DNA of 64,000 nt from an uncultured Lachnospiraceae bacterium. GTDB taxonomy: Bacteria > Bacillota > Clostridia > Lachnospirales > Lachnospiraceae. The DNA lies in NCBI GenBank assembly GCA_934401915.1, contig CAKRSV010000001.1, positions 62,001 through 126,000 of the forward strand, in the 5' to 3' direction. The notes below the pieces were generated by a model. The model saw only the letters and a list, made by a program, of their open reading frames with translations. It ran no database searches and was not told the DNA's origin. Each line of letters starts with the position of its first letter. Position 1 is the first letter of the stretch. The translations under genes and the position numbers were made by a program. This document shows, piece after piece, positions 16,976 through 25,793 of the stretch.

Positions 16976-18532
16976 TCATATTCCACCTTTTACGACAAGG
17001 ATCTTATCTCCCGCCGCAATGTCCTCCGTCGCCAGATCGTTGACTTCTTTTAGCTGCGCGATCGGCACATAGTATCTCTTTCCGATATCCCACAGCGTAT
17101 CTCCCGGTCCGACGATATAGATCACCATACCCGGCAGTTCGCTCAGCTTGTTCAGATCCAGCTCTCCCACCTTGATGTCGGTGATCAGGCTGCATTTTCT
17201 TATAGCAAAGACGATCACCTTAAACTGCAGAACAGCCTTGATGTCCAGCTCCGCATTGCCAAGCATCGTCACGGTGAGCTGTTCTACGCTGGACCGCAGA
17301 CGGAACAGACTGGTCGGCGTGATGTCCTCCGCCTCCGCCACATACTGGAACGGAAGCACATTTACAGTCGAATACAGGCTTCCCTTTCCGTCTGTTCCGA
17401 GGTAAAGCGTCGTGACTGTGAGCGTTCCCGTGATCGCGATCCCGTTTTCCACGATCGCGCGCTCCTCGATCTGGATCTCGCCTTCCGAATGGATCAGTTG
17501 ATACATCGGCGTCTCTTTGTTCTGGATCTCTGCATGCTCCGCGATCTTACATTTTCCGCTGCCGCTGCACAGCAGATTCTTGAGCTGAACCTCCGTCGTC
17601 AATGCCTCGATCTCCTTATCCACGCCGTAGATATCCGCGAGAACCTCTGTCGCCTCCTCTGTATAGAGATGGATATCCAGCTCCAGCACCGGCTCGACGC
17701 AGAATACTCTCTCTTCCCCGTCGAAATCCTGTCTGACCTCGACGTTGCACTGTCCCAGACTATACCCGATATCCGGGATCATATCCTCCCGGCATCCCTG
17801 ACATTCGATCACGCCGCTGAACGGCACCGTGTTCTCATACCAGAGCGTCCGGTCATTGTCCCCTTCTCCTTCATACAGGAAAAATGCCCGCATCTCTCCC
17901 TGAATGGAGATCTTTTCGTCCATCGTCTTAAACTCTACATGGTCAAAGGTGATCTGGTGCCAGATGGTTTGAAAAACATTCGGCAGATTTCCGGTCAGTT
18001 CCAACTCTTCCTTCATCCGGAAAATATCCTTTTTCTGCAAAGCGAGCTCCGCCACAGGATACACGCACTTGCGGTACTCCACCGGCTCGTCATGGTAGAT
18101 ATCCACCGCTGCGTCCTGATCCTGACATTCCTCTGCCTCCAGTCCGAAGGAAATGACGGACTGCACGCTGAGCTTCCGGGAATTGATCAGTCCGACCGTA
18201 AGATCCTCGATCACCCAGTCGACCAGGATCGTGTCCCCGTTGCTGACGCCCTCCATATTGACCTTTTCCTCAAAGGGAATCGCTGTCTCCATGCTTGCAC
18301 AGGAGCCCTCCATATCCGTCAGGTACAGGATCGAGACAACCAGTCTTCCCTTCATGTTCACCGTGTTTTCTCCTGCGCGTATCTCCTCCAGAATGACATC
18401 GCCCTTGCTGCAGAGCAGGCTGCCGGCGTCCGGCTTGTTATCTGAAATATTCACATCTTCTTCCAATACGATCTGGGTTCCGGCTCTGCTCGCGATCCGG
18501 TCCATATGTATCTTCTTTTTTACTAATTCCAC
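16976..18532 (-). CDS. sipL: DUF3794/LysM protein, SipL-like spore coat morphogenesis factor
   Basis: A 518-residue protein with repeated DUF3794 (SPOCS) beta-domains and a C-terminal LysM domain (YIVGPGDTLWDIGKRYYVP, then INDLATEDIAAGDKILV-type end). This order is that of Clostridioides difficile SipL, which binds SpoIVA at the forespore surface. The start is placed at a GTG (18532) because GGAGG lies 8 nt upstream; that SD is part of the 3' arm of the pyr terminator hairpin. An ATG at 18547 inside the hairpin has no SD of its own. The gene follows pyrD but is probably transcribed separately during sporulation. Confidence 0.82.
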   Translation of the reverse strand: MELVKKKIHMDRIASRAGTQIVLEEDVNISDNKPDAGSLLCSKGDVILEEIRAGENTVNMKGRLVVSILYLTDMEGSCASMETAIPFEEKVNMEGVSNGDTILVDWVIEDLTVGLINSRKLSVQSVISFGLEAEECQDQDAAVDIYHDEPVEYRKCVYPVAELALQKKDIFRMKEELELTGNLPNVFQTIWHQITFDHVEFKTMDEKISIQGEMRAFFLYEGEGDNDRTLWYENTVPFSGVIECQGCREDMIPDIGYSLGQCNVEVRQDFDGEERVFCVEPVLELDIHLYTEEATEVLADIYGVDKEIEALTTEVQLKNLLCSGSGKCKIAEHAEIQNKETPMYQLIHSEGEIQIEERAIVENGIAITGTLTVTTLYLGTDGKGSLYSTVNVLPFQYVAEAEDITPTSLFRLRSSVEQLTVTMLGNAELDIKAVLQFKVIVFAIRKCSLITDIKVGELDLNKLSELPGMVIYIVGPGDTLWDIGKRYYVPIAQLKEVNDLATEDIAAGDKILVVKGGI

Positions 18533-18534
18533 AA

Positions 18535-18582
18535 GAAAAACCTCCATGCGTATACTTACTGTAAGTATATTCCGCATGGAGG
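18535..18582 (-). terminator. Terminator after pyrD that also carries the SD of the SipL-like gene
   Basis: On the minus strand CCTCCATGCG and TATACTTAC pair with GTAAGTATA and CGCATGGAGG (18541-18582), followed by TTTTTC. The 3' arm supplies GGAGG for the GTG start at 18532, so the folded hairpin would hide that site. Confidence 0.8.
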
Positions 18583-18606
18583 CTCTTTATGACTTATCCA
18601 GCCGGA

Positions 18607-19509
18607 TCACTGCACGCAGCCGATCAGCTCCCGGATGTCCTCTACCTGATACTGTCTCATATGGTCTTCGATGCCCTCGATGATCTCCACTGTCGCGTAA
18701 GGATTGACGAAGTTCATCGCCCCGACCGACACTGCCGTTGCGCCCGCCATCAGAAATTCTATGGCGTCCTCCGCCGTCGCGATCCCTCCCATGCCGATGA
18801 TCGGGATCTTGACCGCCTGCGCGCACTGGTAGACCATACGCACGGCAACCGGTTTGATCGCCGGTCCGGAAAGTCCCCCGGTCTTATTTGCCAGCGCAAA
18901 TTTTCTCCGGTGGATGTCGATCTTCATCCCCGTGATCGTATTGATAAGGGAGATTGCATCGCTTCCCGCAGCCTCGGCCGCCCTCGCCATCTCCGCGATA
19001 TCCGTCACGTTGGGACTCAGCTTCATGATGACCGGCTGCTTCGCCTTCTTCTTGATCTGGGAAGTGATGTCGTACAGACAGTCTGCCTTCTGCCCAAAGG
19101 CGATCGCGCCCTCCTTGACATTCGGGCAGGACACGTTGATCTCCAGCATATCCACCGGCTCATCCCCCAGCCGCTCTACCACCTCAAGGTAGTCCTCCAC
19201 GGTTTTTCCACAGACGTTGACGATGATCTTCGTATCATACTTCTTCAGAAACGGAATGTCTCTCTGTGCAAACACCTCTATTCCCGGATTCTGCAATCCG
19301 ATGGCATTCAGCATACCGCCGTATGTCTCCGCCACGCGGGGCGTCGGATTGCCCGGCCACGGCACATTGGCAACTCCCTTCGTCACGACCGCGCCCAGCC
19401 TGTTCAGGTCGACAAACTCGCCGTACTCCATCCCGGAGCCGAACGTTCCCGACGCTGTCATCACGGGATTCTTCATTTCTACACCTGCTATCGTCACCTT
19501 TGTATTCAT
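18607..19509 (-). CDS. pyrD: Dihydroorotate dehydrogenase B, catalytic subunit
   Basis: A 300-residue FMN enzyme of class 1B that oxidises dihydroorotate to orotate in pyrimidine synthesis. Visible are MKNPVMTASGTFGSGMEY, the Cys-containing active loop INVSCPNVKEG, NKTGGLSGPAIKP and the C-terminal FMN phosphate site IIGMGGIATAEDA. The start codon shares one base with the stop of pyrK (TGATG), so translation is coupled; the two subunits form the PyrD2K2 complex. Confidence 0.96.
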   Translation of the reverse strand: MNTKVTIAGVEMKNPVMTASGTFGSGMEYGEFVDLNRLGAVVTKGVANVPWPGNPTPRVAETYGGMLNAIGLQNPGIEVFAQRDIPFLKKYDTKIIVNVCGKTVEDYLEVVERLGDEPVDMLEINVSCPNVKEGAIAFGQKADCLYDITSQIKKKAKQPVIMKLSPNVTDIAEMARAAEAAGSDAISLINTITGMKIDIHRRKFALANKTGGLSGPAIKPVAVRMVYQCAQAVKIPIIGMGGIATAEDAIEFLMAGATAVSVGAMNFVNPYATVEIIEGIEDHMRQYQVEDIRELIGCVQ

Positions 19510-20297
19510 CAGATTTCCACCTCTTTCGCGTCAAATACCGGCCCGTCGGTACAGATCCTTGCATTGTTTACATGGGAATGTGCGTCGATCTCCTTCGTCC
19601 TGCAGACGCAGCCAAGACAGGCTCCCACGCCGCACGCCATGCGCTCCTCCAGGGAAATATACGCCTCTGTGCCTGTTTCCTTCGCGTACTCCTTGATCGC
19701 GCAGAGCATCGGCATCGGGCCGCACGCCATGATCACATCCGCCTCCAGCTTCTCTTCCCGGATCGCGTCCATGACATTTCCCTTTGTGCCGACGCTGCCA
19801 TCCTCGGTGGCGATATAGACTTCGCCGTACCGCTCCAGATCCTCTCTCAGAAAACAGTCGCAGTCACGATACCCTACAATGATCTTTACCGTTGTATCCT
19901 GCTGCGCCGCAAGCTCCTTTGCCAGCTCAAGCATCGGCGGGATCCCGATTCCACCGCCCATCAGAAAGACCGTCTTTCCTTCCGCCTTCTCCAGTGGGAA
20001 TCCGTTGCCGAGTACCCCCAGCACCTCCAGGGTATCTCCCTCCCGGTATGATGCAAATTCTGCGGTTCCCTTTCCGGCGATCCGGTAGACCATCCGCACG
20101 CGCCCCTGCTCTGCATCGACTTCACAGATGCTGATCGGACGCGGCAGAAGCGTGCTCGCATTGTGCGGGTACAGCGCCAGGAACTGTCCGGCGTGGGCCT
20201 CCCCGGCAAGATCCGTCCTGATCCAGAGATCATAGATCCGGTCTGCAAGCTGTTTCTGGGATATGACGGTTGCTTTTACTTTTCTTTTGGCTGACAT
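19509..20297 (-). CDS. pyrK: Dihydroorotate dehydrogenase B, electron-transfer subunit
   Basis: A 262-residue ferredoxin-reductase-like subunit. An FAD-binding segment LLPRPISICEVD (near 50), an NAD-binding segment LMGGGIGIPPMLELA (near 110) and a C-terminal [2Fe-2S] cluster site CGVGACLGCVC (near 225) are present. It passes electrons from PyrD to NAD. It is the middle gene of pyrC-pyrK-pyrD; the 32-nt gap from pyrC contains no obvious terminator. Confidence 0.96.
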   Translation of the reverse strand: MSAKRKVKATVISQKQLADRIYDLWIRTDLAGEAHAGQFLALYPHNASTLLPRPISICEVDAEQGRVRMVYRIAGKGTAEFASYREGDTLEVLGVLGNGFPLEKAEGKTVFLMGGGIGIPPMLELAKELAAQQDTTVKIIVGYRDCDCFLREDLERYGEVYIATEDGSVGTKGNVMDAIREEKLEADVIMACGPMPMLCAIKEYAKETGTEAYISLEERMACGVGACLGCVCRTKEIDAHSHVNNARICTDGPVFDAKEVEI

Positions 20298-20329
20298 CTC
20301 TTTCTCTGCTCCTTTTTCAATCTGTACTT

Positions 20330-21610
20330 CTATCCTTGATAGGCGATCCGCCCGTTGCAGATCGTGTATGCGATCACACCCGGCATCTCCTCTCCGGTAA
20401 ACGGGGTGTTGGACGCTTTGGAACGGTAGTCTCCGGCGATCCAGGTCTGCTCCGGATCAAAGATCACCAGATCTGCCGGTCCGCCTTCCGCCACATAACC
20501 GGCGTCCAGATGATACAGCTTCGCCGGCGCATAGCTCATTCTCCGGATCAGTTCCATCATCGAAAGATATCCTTTCTCTACAAGCTCCCGGATCCCGAGC
20601 GACAGCGACAGCTCCAGTCCGATGATCCCGCTGGGCGCCTGCGTCAGCGGTTTCTCCTTTTCTTCTGCGCTGTGCGGCGCATGGTCTGTCGCGATCATAT
20701 CGATCGTTCCATCCTGAAGTCCCCGGATCACCGCCAGACGATCCTCCTCCAGTCTGAGCGGCGGGTTCATCTTCGCAAGCGTTCCATGCTTCAGCACGGC
20801 ATCCTGCGTCAGGGTAAAGTGATGCGGCGCAGCTTCCGCGTGAATGTGTGGGTTGCGCTTTTTTGCCTCCCGGACCAGCTCCACCGCCTCGCCTGTGCTG
20901 ATATGCTGGATGCTCAGATCCGCCCCTGTTCCCTCGGCGATCCGCAGATCTCTCTCTACCATGAAAATCTCCGCTTCACGCGGCGATCCCTCTATTCCAA
21001 AATATACCGAAACCTCTCCGGCATTGATTCCATTGTTCGTGATAAATGCCGGGTTTTCTTCGTGCAGGCTGATCGGTTTTCCCAGCTTTGCCGCCCGCTG
21101 CAAAGCCTCCCGCAGCAGTCTTTCATCCATCAGCGGGATCCCGTCGTCCGTAAAGCCGACTGCACCGGCTCCGCTCAGCTCCTCCATGTCGGTCATCTCC
21201 CGTCCAGCCATCTGCTTTGTCACATTGGCACAGCTGTACACATGGATGTCCGTCCGGCTTCCCTTTTCCAGCACGTAGGACAATGTCTCCACATTGTCGA
21301 TCGAAGGCTTCGTGTTTGCCATCATCACCACCGAGGTAAATCCCCCTCTGGCCGCCGCCCTGGCGCCGCTGTCGATATCCTCCTTATAGGTAAACCCGGG
21401 ATCCCGGAAATGGACATGTACATCCACCAGCCCAGGCGCCACGATCTGCCCTTTCAAATCGATAACGCGGGTATCCTGCATCTGCTCTTCGTCCTGGCCT
21501 GCCGGCGTGATCCGCAGGATGATTCCCTTTTTCTCATCGATCAGGATATTGCGGCCGCCCTCCGTGCCGGTTGCGGGATCGATCAGATATCCGTTCTTTA
21601 AATAAAGCAT
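20330..21610 (-). CDS. pyrC: Dihydroorotase
   Basis: A 426-residue class I dihydroorotase that closes carbamoyl-aspartate to dihydroorotate. The metal motif DVHVHFRDPGFTYKEDI is near residue 60, the substrate segment ANTKPSIDN near 92, and the metal Asp motif ATDHAPHSAEEK near 302. The start at 21610 has GAGGAGG about 10 nt upstream; 22 preceding in-frame codons are not family-like. It heads the pyr cluster visible here. No pyrR-type attenuator was recognised upstream. Confidence 0.96.
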   Translation of the reverse strand: MLYLKNGYLIDPATGTEGGRNILIDEKKGIILRITPAGQDEEQMQDTRVIDLKGQIVAPGLVDVHVHFRDPGFTYKEDIDSGARAAARGGFTSVVMMANTKPSIDNVETLSYVLEKGSRTDIHVYSCANVTKQMAGREMTDMEELSGAGAVGFTDDGIPLMDERLLREALQRAAKLGKPISLHEENPAFITNNGINAGEVSVYFGIEGSPREAEIFMVERDLRIAEGTGADLSIQHISTGEAVELVREAKKRNPHIHAEAAPHHFTLTQDAVLKHGTLAKMNPPLRLEEDRLAVIRGLQDGTIDMIATDHAPHSAEEKEKPLTQAPSGIIGLELSLSLGIRELVEKGYLSMMELIRRMSYAPAKLYHLDAGYVAEGGPADLVIFDPEQTWIAGDYRSKASNTPFTGEEMPGVIAYTICNGRIAYQG

Positions 21611-21681
21611 GGTATGAAAGCCTCCTCTGTCTGCTGACTCTGAACCTATCATACCATTCCTGCCTGCACATTGCACGTTCT

Positions 21682-22107
21682 TTATTCGAACACGACCGGT
21701 TTATCGACAAACTCCGCCTTGATGACCACATAGGGGAAGCTGGCGACCGGATTGCTCTTTTCCTCCGGTCCCGGTCCGATCAGATCCGTGTCCAGATAGA
21801 GGGCATTCGACGTCTCGTACAGCTCCTTCACCGCCACGCTGTAGCCCCCGGTCGCCTGCATGCCATACCCCACGCAGATATACAGAAATCCCTGATCCTC
21901 AAAGGTCAGCTTAAACGCCGTCTGCTTTTTCTCCTCGATCGCGCTCAGAAGCTCTTCCGGGACATTTTCTTCTGCAAGAACGGTAAATTCGAGATCTTTT
22001 ATCTTCTCCATCGCATCCTGCTTCTGCCCGCAGGCGATCACTGCCGTAGCCATAAAGCAGATCAGACATACGCTCAGCAGTCTTTTCTGGTATTCACTTA
22101 AACTCAT
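21682..22107 (-). CDS. PrcB-domain lipoprotein
   Basis: A 141-residue protein with a lipoprotein signal (LLSVCLICFMATAVIAC, Cys near 26). The C-terminal half contains a GYGMQATGGYSVAVKELYET segment, the hallmark of the PrcB_C domain known from protease-complex and Gram-negative and Firmicute lipoproteins. The start at 22107 has GGAGGG 6 nt upstream; an ATG two codons earlier is too close to that site. It lies 71 nt before pyrC on the same strand but is unrelated to pyrimidine synthesis. Its function is unknown. Confidence 0.65.
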   Translation of the reverse strand: MSLSEYQKRLLSVCLICFMATAVIACGQKQDAMEKIKDLEFTVLAEENVPEELLSAIEEKKQTAFKLTFEDQGFLYICVGYGMQATGGYSVAVKELYETSNALYLDTDLIGPGPEEKSNPVASFPYVVIKAEFVDKPVVFE

Positions 22108-22180
22108 ACCCATCCCTCCGTTTTTCGGGAAATAAACGCTTATTACCTAATCTATTACTCTGCCGCGCCGGGTATTCCTA

Positions 22181-22209
22181 TTGATTTATAGGGTGTGAAA
22201 AGATATAAT
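22181..22209 (+). promoter_or_regulatory. Promoter of the plsC-type gene
   Basis: TTGATT (22181-22186), a 17-nt spacer and TATAAT (22204-22209) form a near-consensus sigma-A promoter 35 nt before the start codon. Confidence 0.75.
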
Positions 22210-22244
22210 AACTACTAAAAGACACCTCAGAAAGGATAGAAACC

Positions 22245-22988
22245 ATGATCCGTTTTATTTTCACCGCACTGTTTGTTATTCTGTTCCTGATCTGCAGCAT
22301 CCCGCTGCTTCTCATCGAATATATCATCGGCAAATTCAATATGGATGTGAAAAGCCGCAGTTCCCTCGCTATCGTGAACTGGGCGTTCCGCTGCGTGCTG
22401 TTTCTTGCCGGGACATCCGTCACGGTGCTGGGCGAGGAGAATGTTCCAAAGGATGAAGCGGTTCTCTACATCGGCAACCACCGCAGCTATTTTGACATTG
22501 TGATGACCTACGTCCGCGTTCCCAGGCCGACCGGCTACATCGCCAAGATCGAAATGGAAAAAATCCCGCTCCTCTCCAACTGGATGCGGAATCTGCACTG
22601 TCTTTTCCTGGACCGGAACGATATCAAGCAGGGAATGAAGACCATCCTTGCCGCGATCGACAAGGTAAAGGAAGGGATCTCCATCTGTATTTTCCCGGAG
22701 GGCACGCGCAACCGCGTTGTCGACACCTTCCTCGAGTTCCACGAGGGCAGCTTCAAGATCGCGGAAAAGACGGGATGTCCGATCATTCCCATGGCGATCT
22801 ACAATGCGGGAAGCATCTTCGAGGACCATATCCCCAAGATCCGCAAGACGCATGTCATTATCGAATACGGCAGGCCGATCTACACAAAAGATATGGACAA
22901 AGAGGCTCGCCGCCATATCGGTGCGACCGTTCAGGGCGTCATCGAAGAAATGTATTTCAAGAACAAAGAGCTGGCACTCAAGGATTGA
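22245..22988 (+). CDS. plsC: 1-acyl-sn-glycerol-3-phosphate acyltransferase (PlsC family)
   Basis: A 247-residue membrane-associated enzyme that acylates lysophosphatidic acid to phosphatidic acid. An N-terminal hydrophobic anchor (residues 2-28) is followed by the catalytic motif NHRSYFD (NHX4D, near 77), the substrate motif FPEGTRNR (near 152) and a PMAIYNAG segment. AAAGGA precedes the ATG. It is monocistronic with its own promoter; its 3' end overlaps the convergent GH9-like gene by 11 nt. Confidence 0.93.
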   Translation: MIRFIFTALFVILFLICSIPLLLIEYIIGKFNMDVKSRSSLAIVNWAFRCVLFLAGTSVTVLGEENVPKDEAVLYIGNHRSYFDIVMTYVRVPRPTGYIAKIEMEKIPLLSNWMRNLHCLFLDRNDIKQGMKTILAAIDKVKEGISICIFPEGTRNRVVDTFLEFHEGSFKIAEKTGCPIIPMAIYNAGSIFEDHIPKIRKTHVIIEYGRPIYTKDMDKEARRHIGATVQGVIEEMYFKNKELALKD

Positions 22989-24555
22989 GAACCGCGCTCA
23001 TCATCAGGATCAGCTCGGCGTCCAGATTTACCTGGTTCATGATCCCCAGCTTTTCGTCGATCTCCTGATAGCTCTTTTTGCCGGCTCCGTCCACATAGCT
23101 GATCGCCTCCGGGTTTCTGCCAAGGAAGTAGTGCAGATGATTTTCCAGCACCGTCGTATATTCATGGTTGGTGATAATATGATCCACCACCGCCAGCCGC
23201 GCGACGTCCGACAGAAGCCCGCTGCAGTCTTTCTCATTCTTTTCCCTGTTTACCAGAAACTTTGACGTCTTGGACGCGTAAGAGATCTGCTCCGCCTCCC
23301 TGAGAAGCTCCTTGATCAGGCTGTCGCACATCTTTACATCCACCTTCTGCTTCGTCGAAAGATACGTCGTCACTCCCCACAGAACCGCATCCTTACTCAT
23401 ATCCGGCTTAGAGTACTGCACAAGATACTGCTGGATCGCATTGTGATACCCATACGCCCCGGTCGCCCGGTACAGCTCTGTCGCCGCAAAGAAATACTCC
23501 TCCTGCTCAACGTCCTCCGGATACTGCTGTGCGTAGCGGTACGCCCGGTCTGCCGCCTTCAGGCACTGGTTGGCATAGTTCCAGTCATAGCTCTGATACA
23601 GGTAGCTGAACTTTGCCATCGTCGCCGCAAACCGTATGGTAGCGTCCATGTTGATGCTGTCCACACAGACGAGCGTTCCTCCTGTCGCGCTGTCCACCGT
23701 GCTGACCGACGCATAGACCGCCCCGCTCTTAGGATTCTGCATCTTGAGAAGCCAGTCCGCCTCATATTTGATCTCATCCAGAAGATCAGGAATCTGATTC
23801 CCGCTCTCCGGTATTCCCGCCTCATCGTCAAACACCGCCGGGTACAGCTCGTACGCCAGCAGAAGCATGTTGATCGTCTCACACGCCTTCGCCACGTCCT
23901 TGCCGCCGTTTTCATCCATATGCCAGCCGCCGGAAACATCCATTTTCACAGAAGCATCCTCCTTGAGCTGCGCCTCCCTCGTATGGCAGGCATTGTGCGC
24001 CGCCGCGCCCGCATACTCGGACGAGAGCACCATCCCGCAGCGGTTGAGGTAATACTGCCGGCACGCGGTGTCAAACAGTCCCCGGTAGGGATCCTCCTCG
24101 ATTACGAAGGAATAGGACTGCCCCACAACCTCCGAGCGCAGATAGTATTCTCCTGCTCTGGTAAAATCCGAAAAATCACCATAGCTTATGTATGTGCCGC
24201 TCGCCTCATCAAAGCCTTTCTCCTCGGTTCTGCCCGTGTACACGCTCTCACCGGTCTGCGCATCGATAAGCTCAAAGTCGCCGGGAAGATCCTCCCCTTC
24301 CAGAATGGCAACCTTGTTGCTCTCCGCGGCATACCCGAGCTGATCCACCAGGATCGCCGGCCGGCTCACCGGCACCTCATAGTCAAATTCCGGCGTCAGC
24401 CCCAGCGTGGTGATCTCTTCCTCATGGTTCTTCGTCCCCTCCAAAAGACCGGAGGCGGAATATCCGCAGCCGGTCAGGAGCGCGCCTGTAAGGAACATCA
24501 GCCCGGCTCTCTTTGCCTTTATTCTGTTCTTCTCATTTGTCCGTCCTGTTCGCAT
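22978..24555 (-). CDS. GH9-fold lipoprotein lacking the catalytic residues
   Basis: A 525-residue protein with a lipoprotein signal (MFLTGALLTGC). Residues about 60-140 form the Ig-like domain typical in front of GH9 cellulases, and 150-520 the (alpha/alpha)6 GH9 domain. The family segment DVSGGW is intact (206-211), but the following DAGD, which holds the catalytic base, reads MDEN (213-216). The late HPHHR loop is absent after GRNPEAISYVDGAG, and the acid of the NEV motif is Gln508 (NQV). It therefore looks like a non-catalytic carbohydrate-binding or structural protein at the cell surface. It follows the amidohydrolase gene by 17 nt and is probably in the same transcript. Confidence 0.82.
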   Translation of the reverse strand: MRTGRTNEKNRIKAKRAGLMFLTGALLTGCGYSASGLLEGTKNHEEEITTLGLTPEFDYEVPVSRPAILVDQLGYAAESNKVAILEGEDLPGDFELIDAQTGESVYTGRTEEKGFDEASGTYISYGDFSDFTRAGEYYLRSEVVGQSYSFVIEEDPYRGLFDTACRQYYLNRCGMVLSSEYAGAAAHNACHTREAQLKEDASVKMDVSGGWHMDENGGKDVAKACETINMLLLAYELYPAVFDDEAGIPESGNQIPDLLDEIKYEADWLLKMQNPKSGAVYASVSTVDSATGGTLVCVDSINMDATIRFAATMAKFSYLYQSYDWNYANQCLKAADRAYRYAQQYPEDVEQEEYFFAATELYRATGAYGYHNAIQQYLVQYSKPDMSKDAVLWGVTTYLSTKQKVDVKMCDSLIKELLREAEQISYASKTSKFLVNREKNEKDCSGLLSDVARLAVVDHIITNHEYTTVLENHLHYFLGRNPEAISYVDGAGKKSYQEIDEKLGIMNQVNLDAELILMMSAVLNP

Positions 24556-24572
24556 CGCGCTGTTTCCGTCTC

Positions 24573-25763
24573 TTAGTCTGTTTCTGCTTTCCTTGGATCC
24601 TCATCATAATATACCACGTTTCCTTCGATAATGGTATATAAAGTCTTGGTAAAAACCTCCATCGGATTGCCGTCAAAGATCGCCACATCCCCGTCTTTTC
24701 CGACGGCAAGGCTGCCTACCCTCTCGTCGACTCCACAGATCTTCGCCGCGTTGATCGTGATCGCGCGCATCCCTTCCTCCATAGACATTCCCGCCTTCAC
24801 GGCAAGTCCGGCACAGATAGGAAGATACTGGATCCTGGAAACCGGATGATCTGTGGTGATCGCGGTAAGGATCCCGGCGCGGCTGAGCAGTCCGGCTGTC
24901 TTGAACGCCATGTTCTGCACCTCTATCTTGTTGCGGCTTGCCATATCCGGCCCTACGATCGCCGGGTAACCTGCCTCCAGCAGTTCCTCCGTGATCAGAT
25001 GGCCTTCGCTGCAGTGATCGAGCGTCATGCGCACGCCGAACTCCTTCGCGATCCTGACGGCGGTCAGAATATCGTCCGACCGGTGCGCATGGGCTTTGAG
25101 CGGGATCTCGCCTGTGAGCACCGGGAGCCAGCACTCGTAGCGAAAATCCTTTTCCGCCTCCGGATCAGACGCCTGACGCTTCTGATACTGCTTCGCCCTG
25201 GTCAGCTCCTCCCTAAGCATGGACGCGATCGCCATCCGCGTTGACGGCGACTTATCCATCCCGGAATAATTGACCTTGGGATTTTCTCCAAACGCGACCT
25301 TCATCGCCGCAGGAGCCTTGACGATCATCTTATCGATACATCTCCCATGCGTCTTAAGAAAGGAGAACTGCCCTCCGACAACGTTGGAGCTGCCGGGACC
25401 GATCATGGCGGAGGTGATCCCCGCCCGGATCGCATCAGTGAAAGCGGCGTCCATCGGGTTGATCGCATCAATGGCGCGAAGCTGCGGGGTGACAGGATCG
25501 ACCGTCTCGTTGCAGTCGTCTCCCTCCATCCCTTTCTTTTCCTCTGTGATGCCCATATGACAGTGCGCTTCGATCAGACCCGGCATGACCAGATTTCCAC
25601 CGGCGTCTATCACCTGTACTTTATCGTTTTCATAGAGCTGCCGCTTGTCGCAGGACGCCATATCCCCGATCGCCACGATCTTGCCCTGCTCGATTTCCAG
25701 ATAACCGTCCTCGTAATCCTCTTTCTCCATGGTTCTGATCTTTCCGTGTATGATTACCAGCAT
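24573..25763 (-). CDS. Amidohydrolase-superfamily metal enzyme
   Basis: A 396-residue cytoplasmic enzyme of the imidazolonepropionase/dihydroorotase-like branch. The first metal site is EAHCHMG (HxH near 66), further His in KAHAHRSDD and LDHCSEGH, and the last metal Asp in TTDHPVSR. The N- and C-terminal strands build the small beta domain (VDERVGSLAVGKDGDVAIFD). GGGAGA precedes the ATG. It lies 30 nt after spoIIQ. The substrate cannot be told from sequence; a cyclic amide or an N-acyl compound is expected. Confidence 0.85.
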   Translation of the reverse strand: MLVIIHGKIRTMEKEDYEDGYLEIEQGKIVAIGDMASCDKRQLYENDKVQVIDAGGNLVMPGLIEAHCHMGITEEKKGMEGDDCNETVDPVTPQLRAIDAINPMDAAFTDAIRAGITSAMIGPGSSNVVGGQFSFLKTHGRCIDKMIVKAPAAMKVAFGENPKVNYSGMDKSPSTRMAIASMLREELTRAKQYQKRQASDPEAEKDFRYECWLPVLTGEIPLKAHAHRSDDILTAVRIAKEFGVRMTLDHCSEGHLITEELLEAGYPAIVGPDMASRNKIEVQNMAFKTAGLLSRAGILTAITTDHPVSRIQYLPICAGLAVKAGMSMEEGMRAITINAAKICGVDERVGSLAVGKDGDVAIFDGNPMEVFTKTLYTIIEGNVVYYDEDPRKAETD

Positions 25764-25793
25764 ATCTGTCTCCCTTTTGCGCCATTTTTCATA

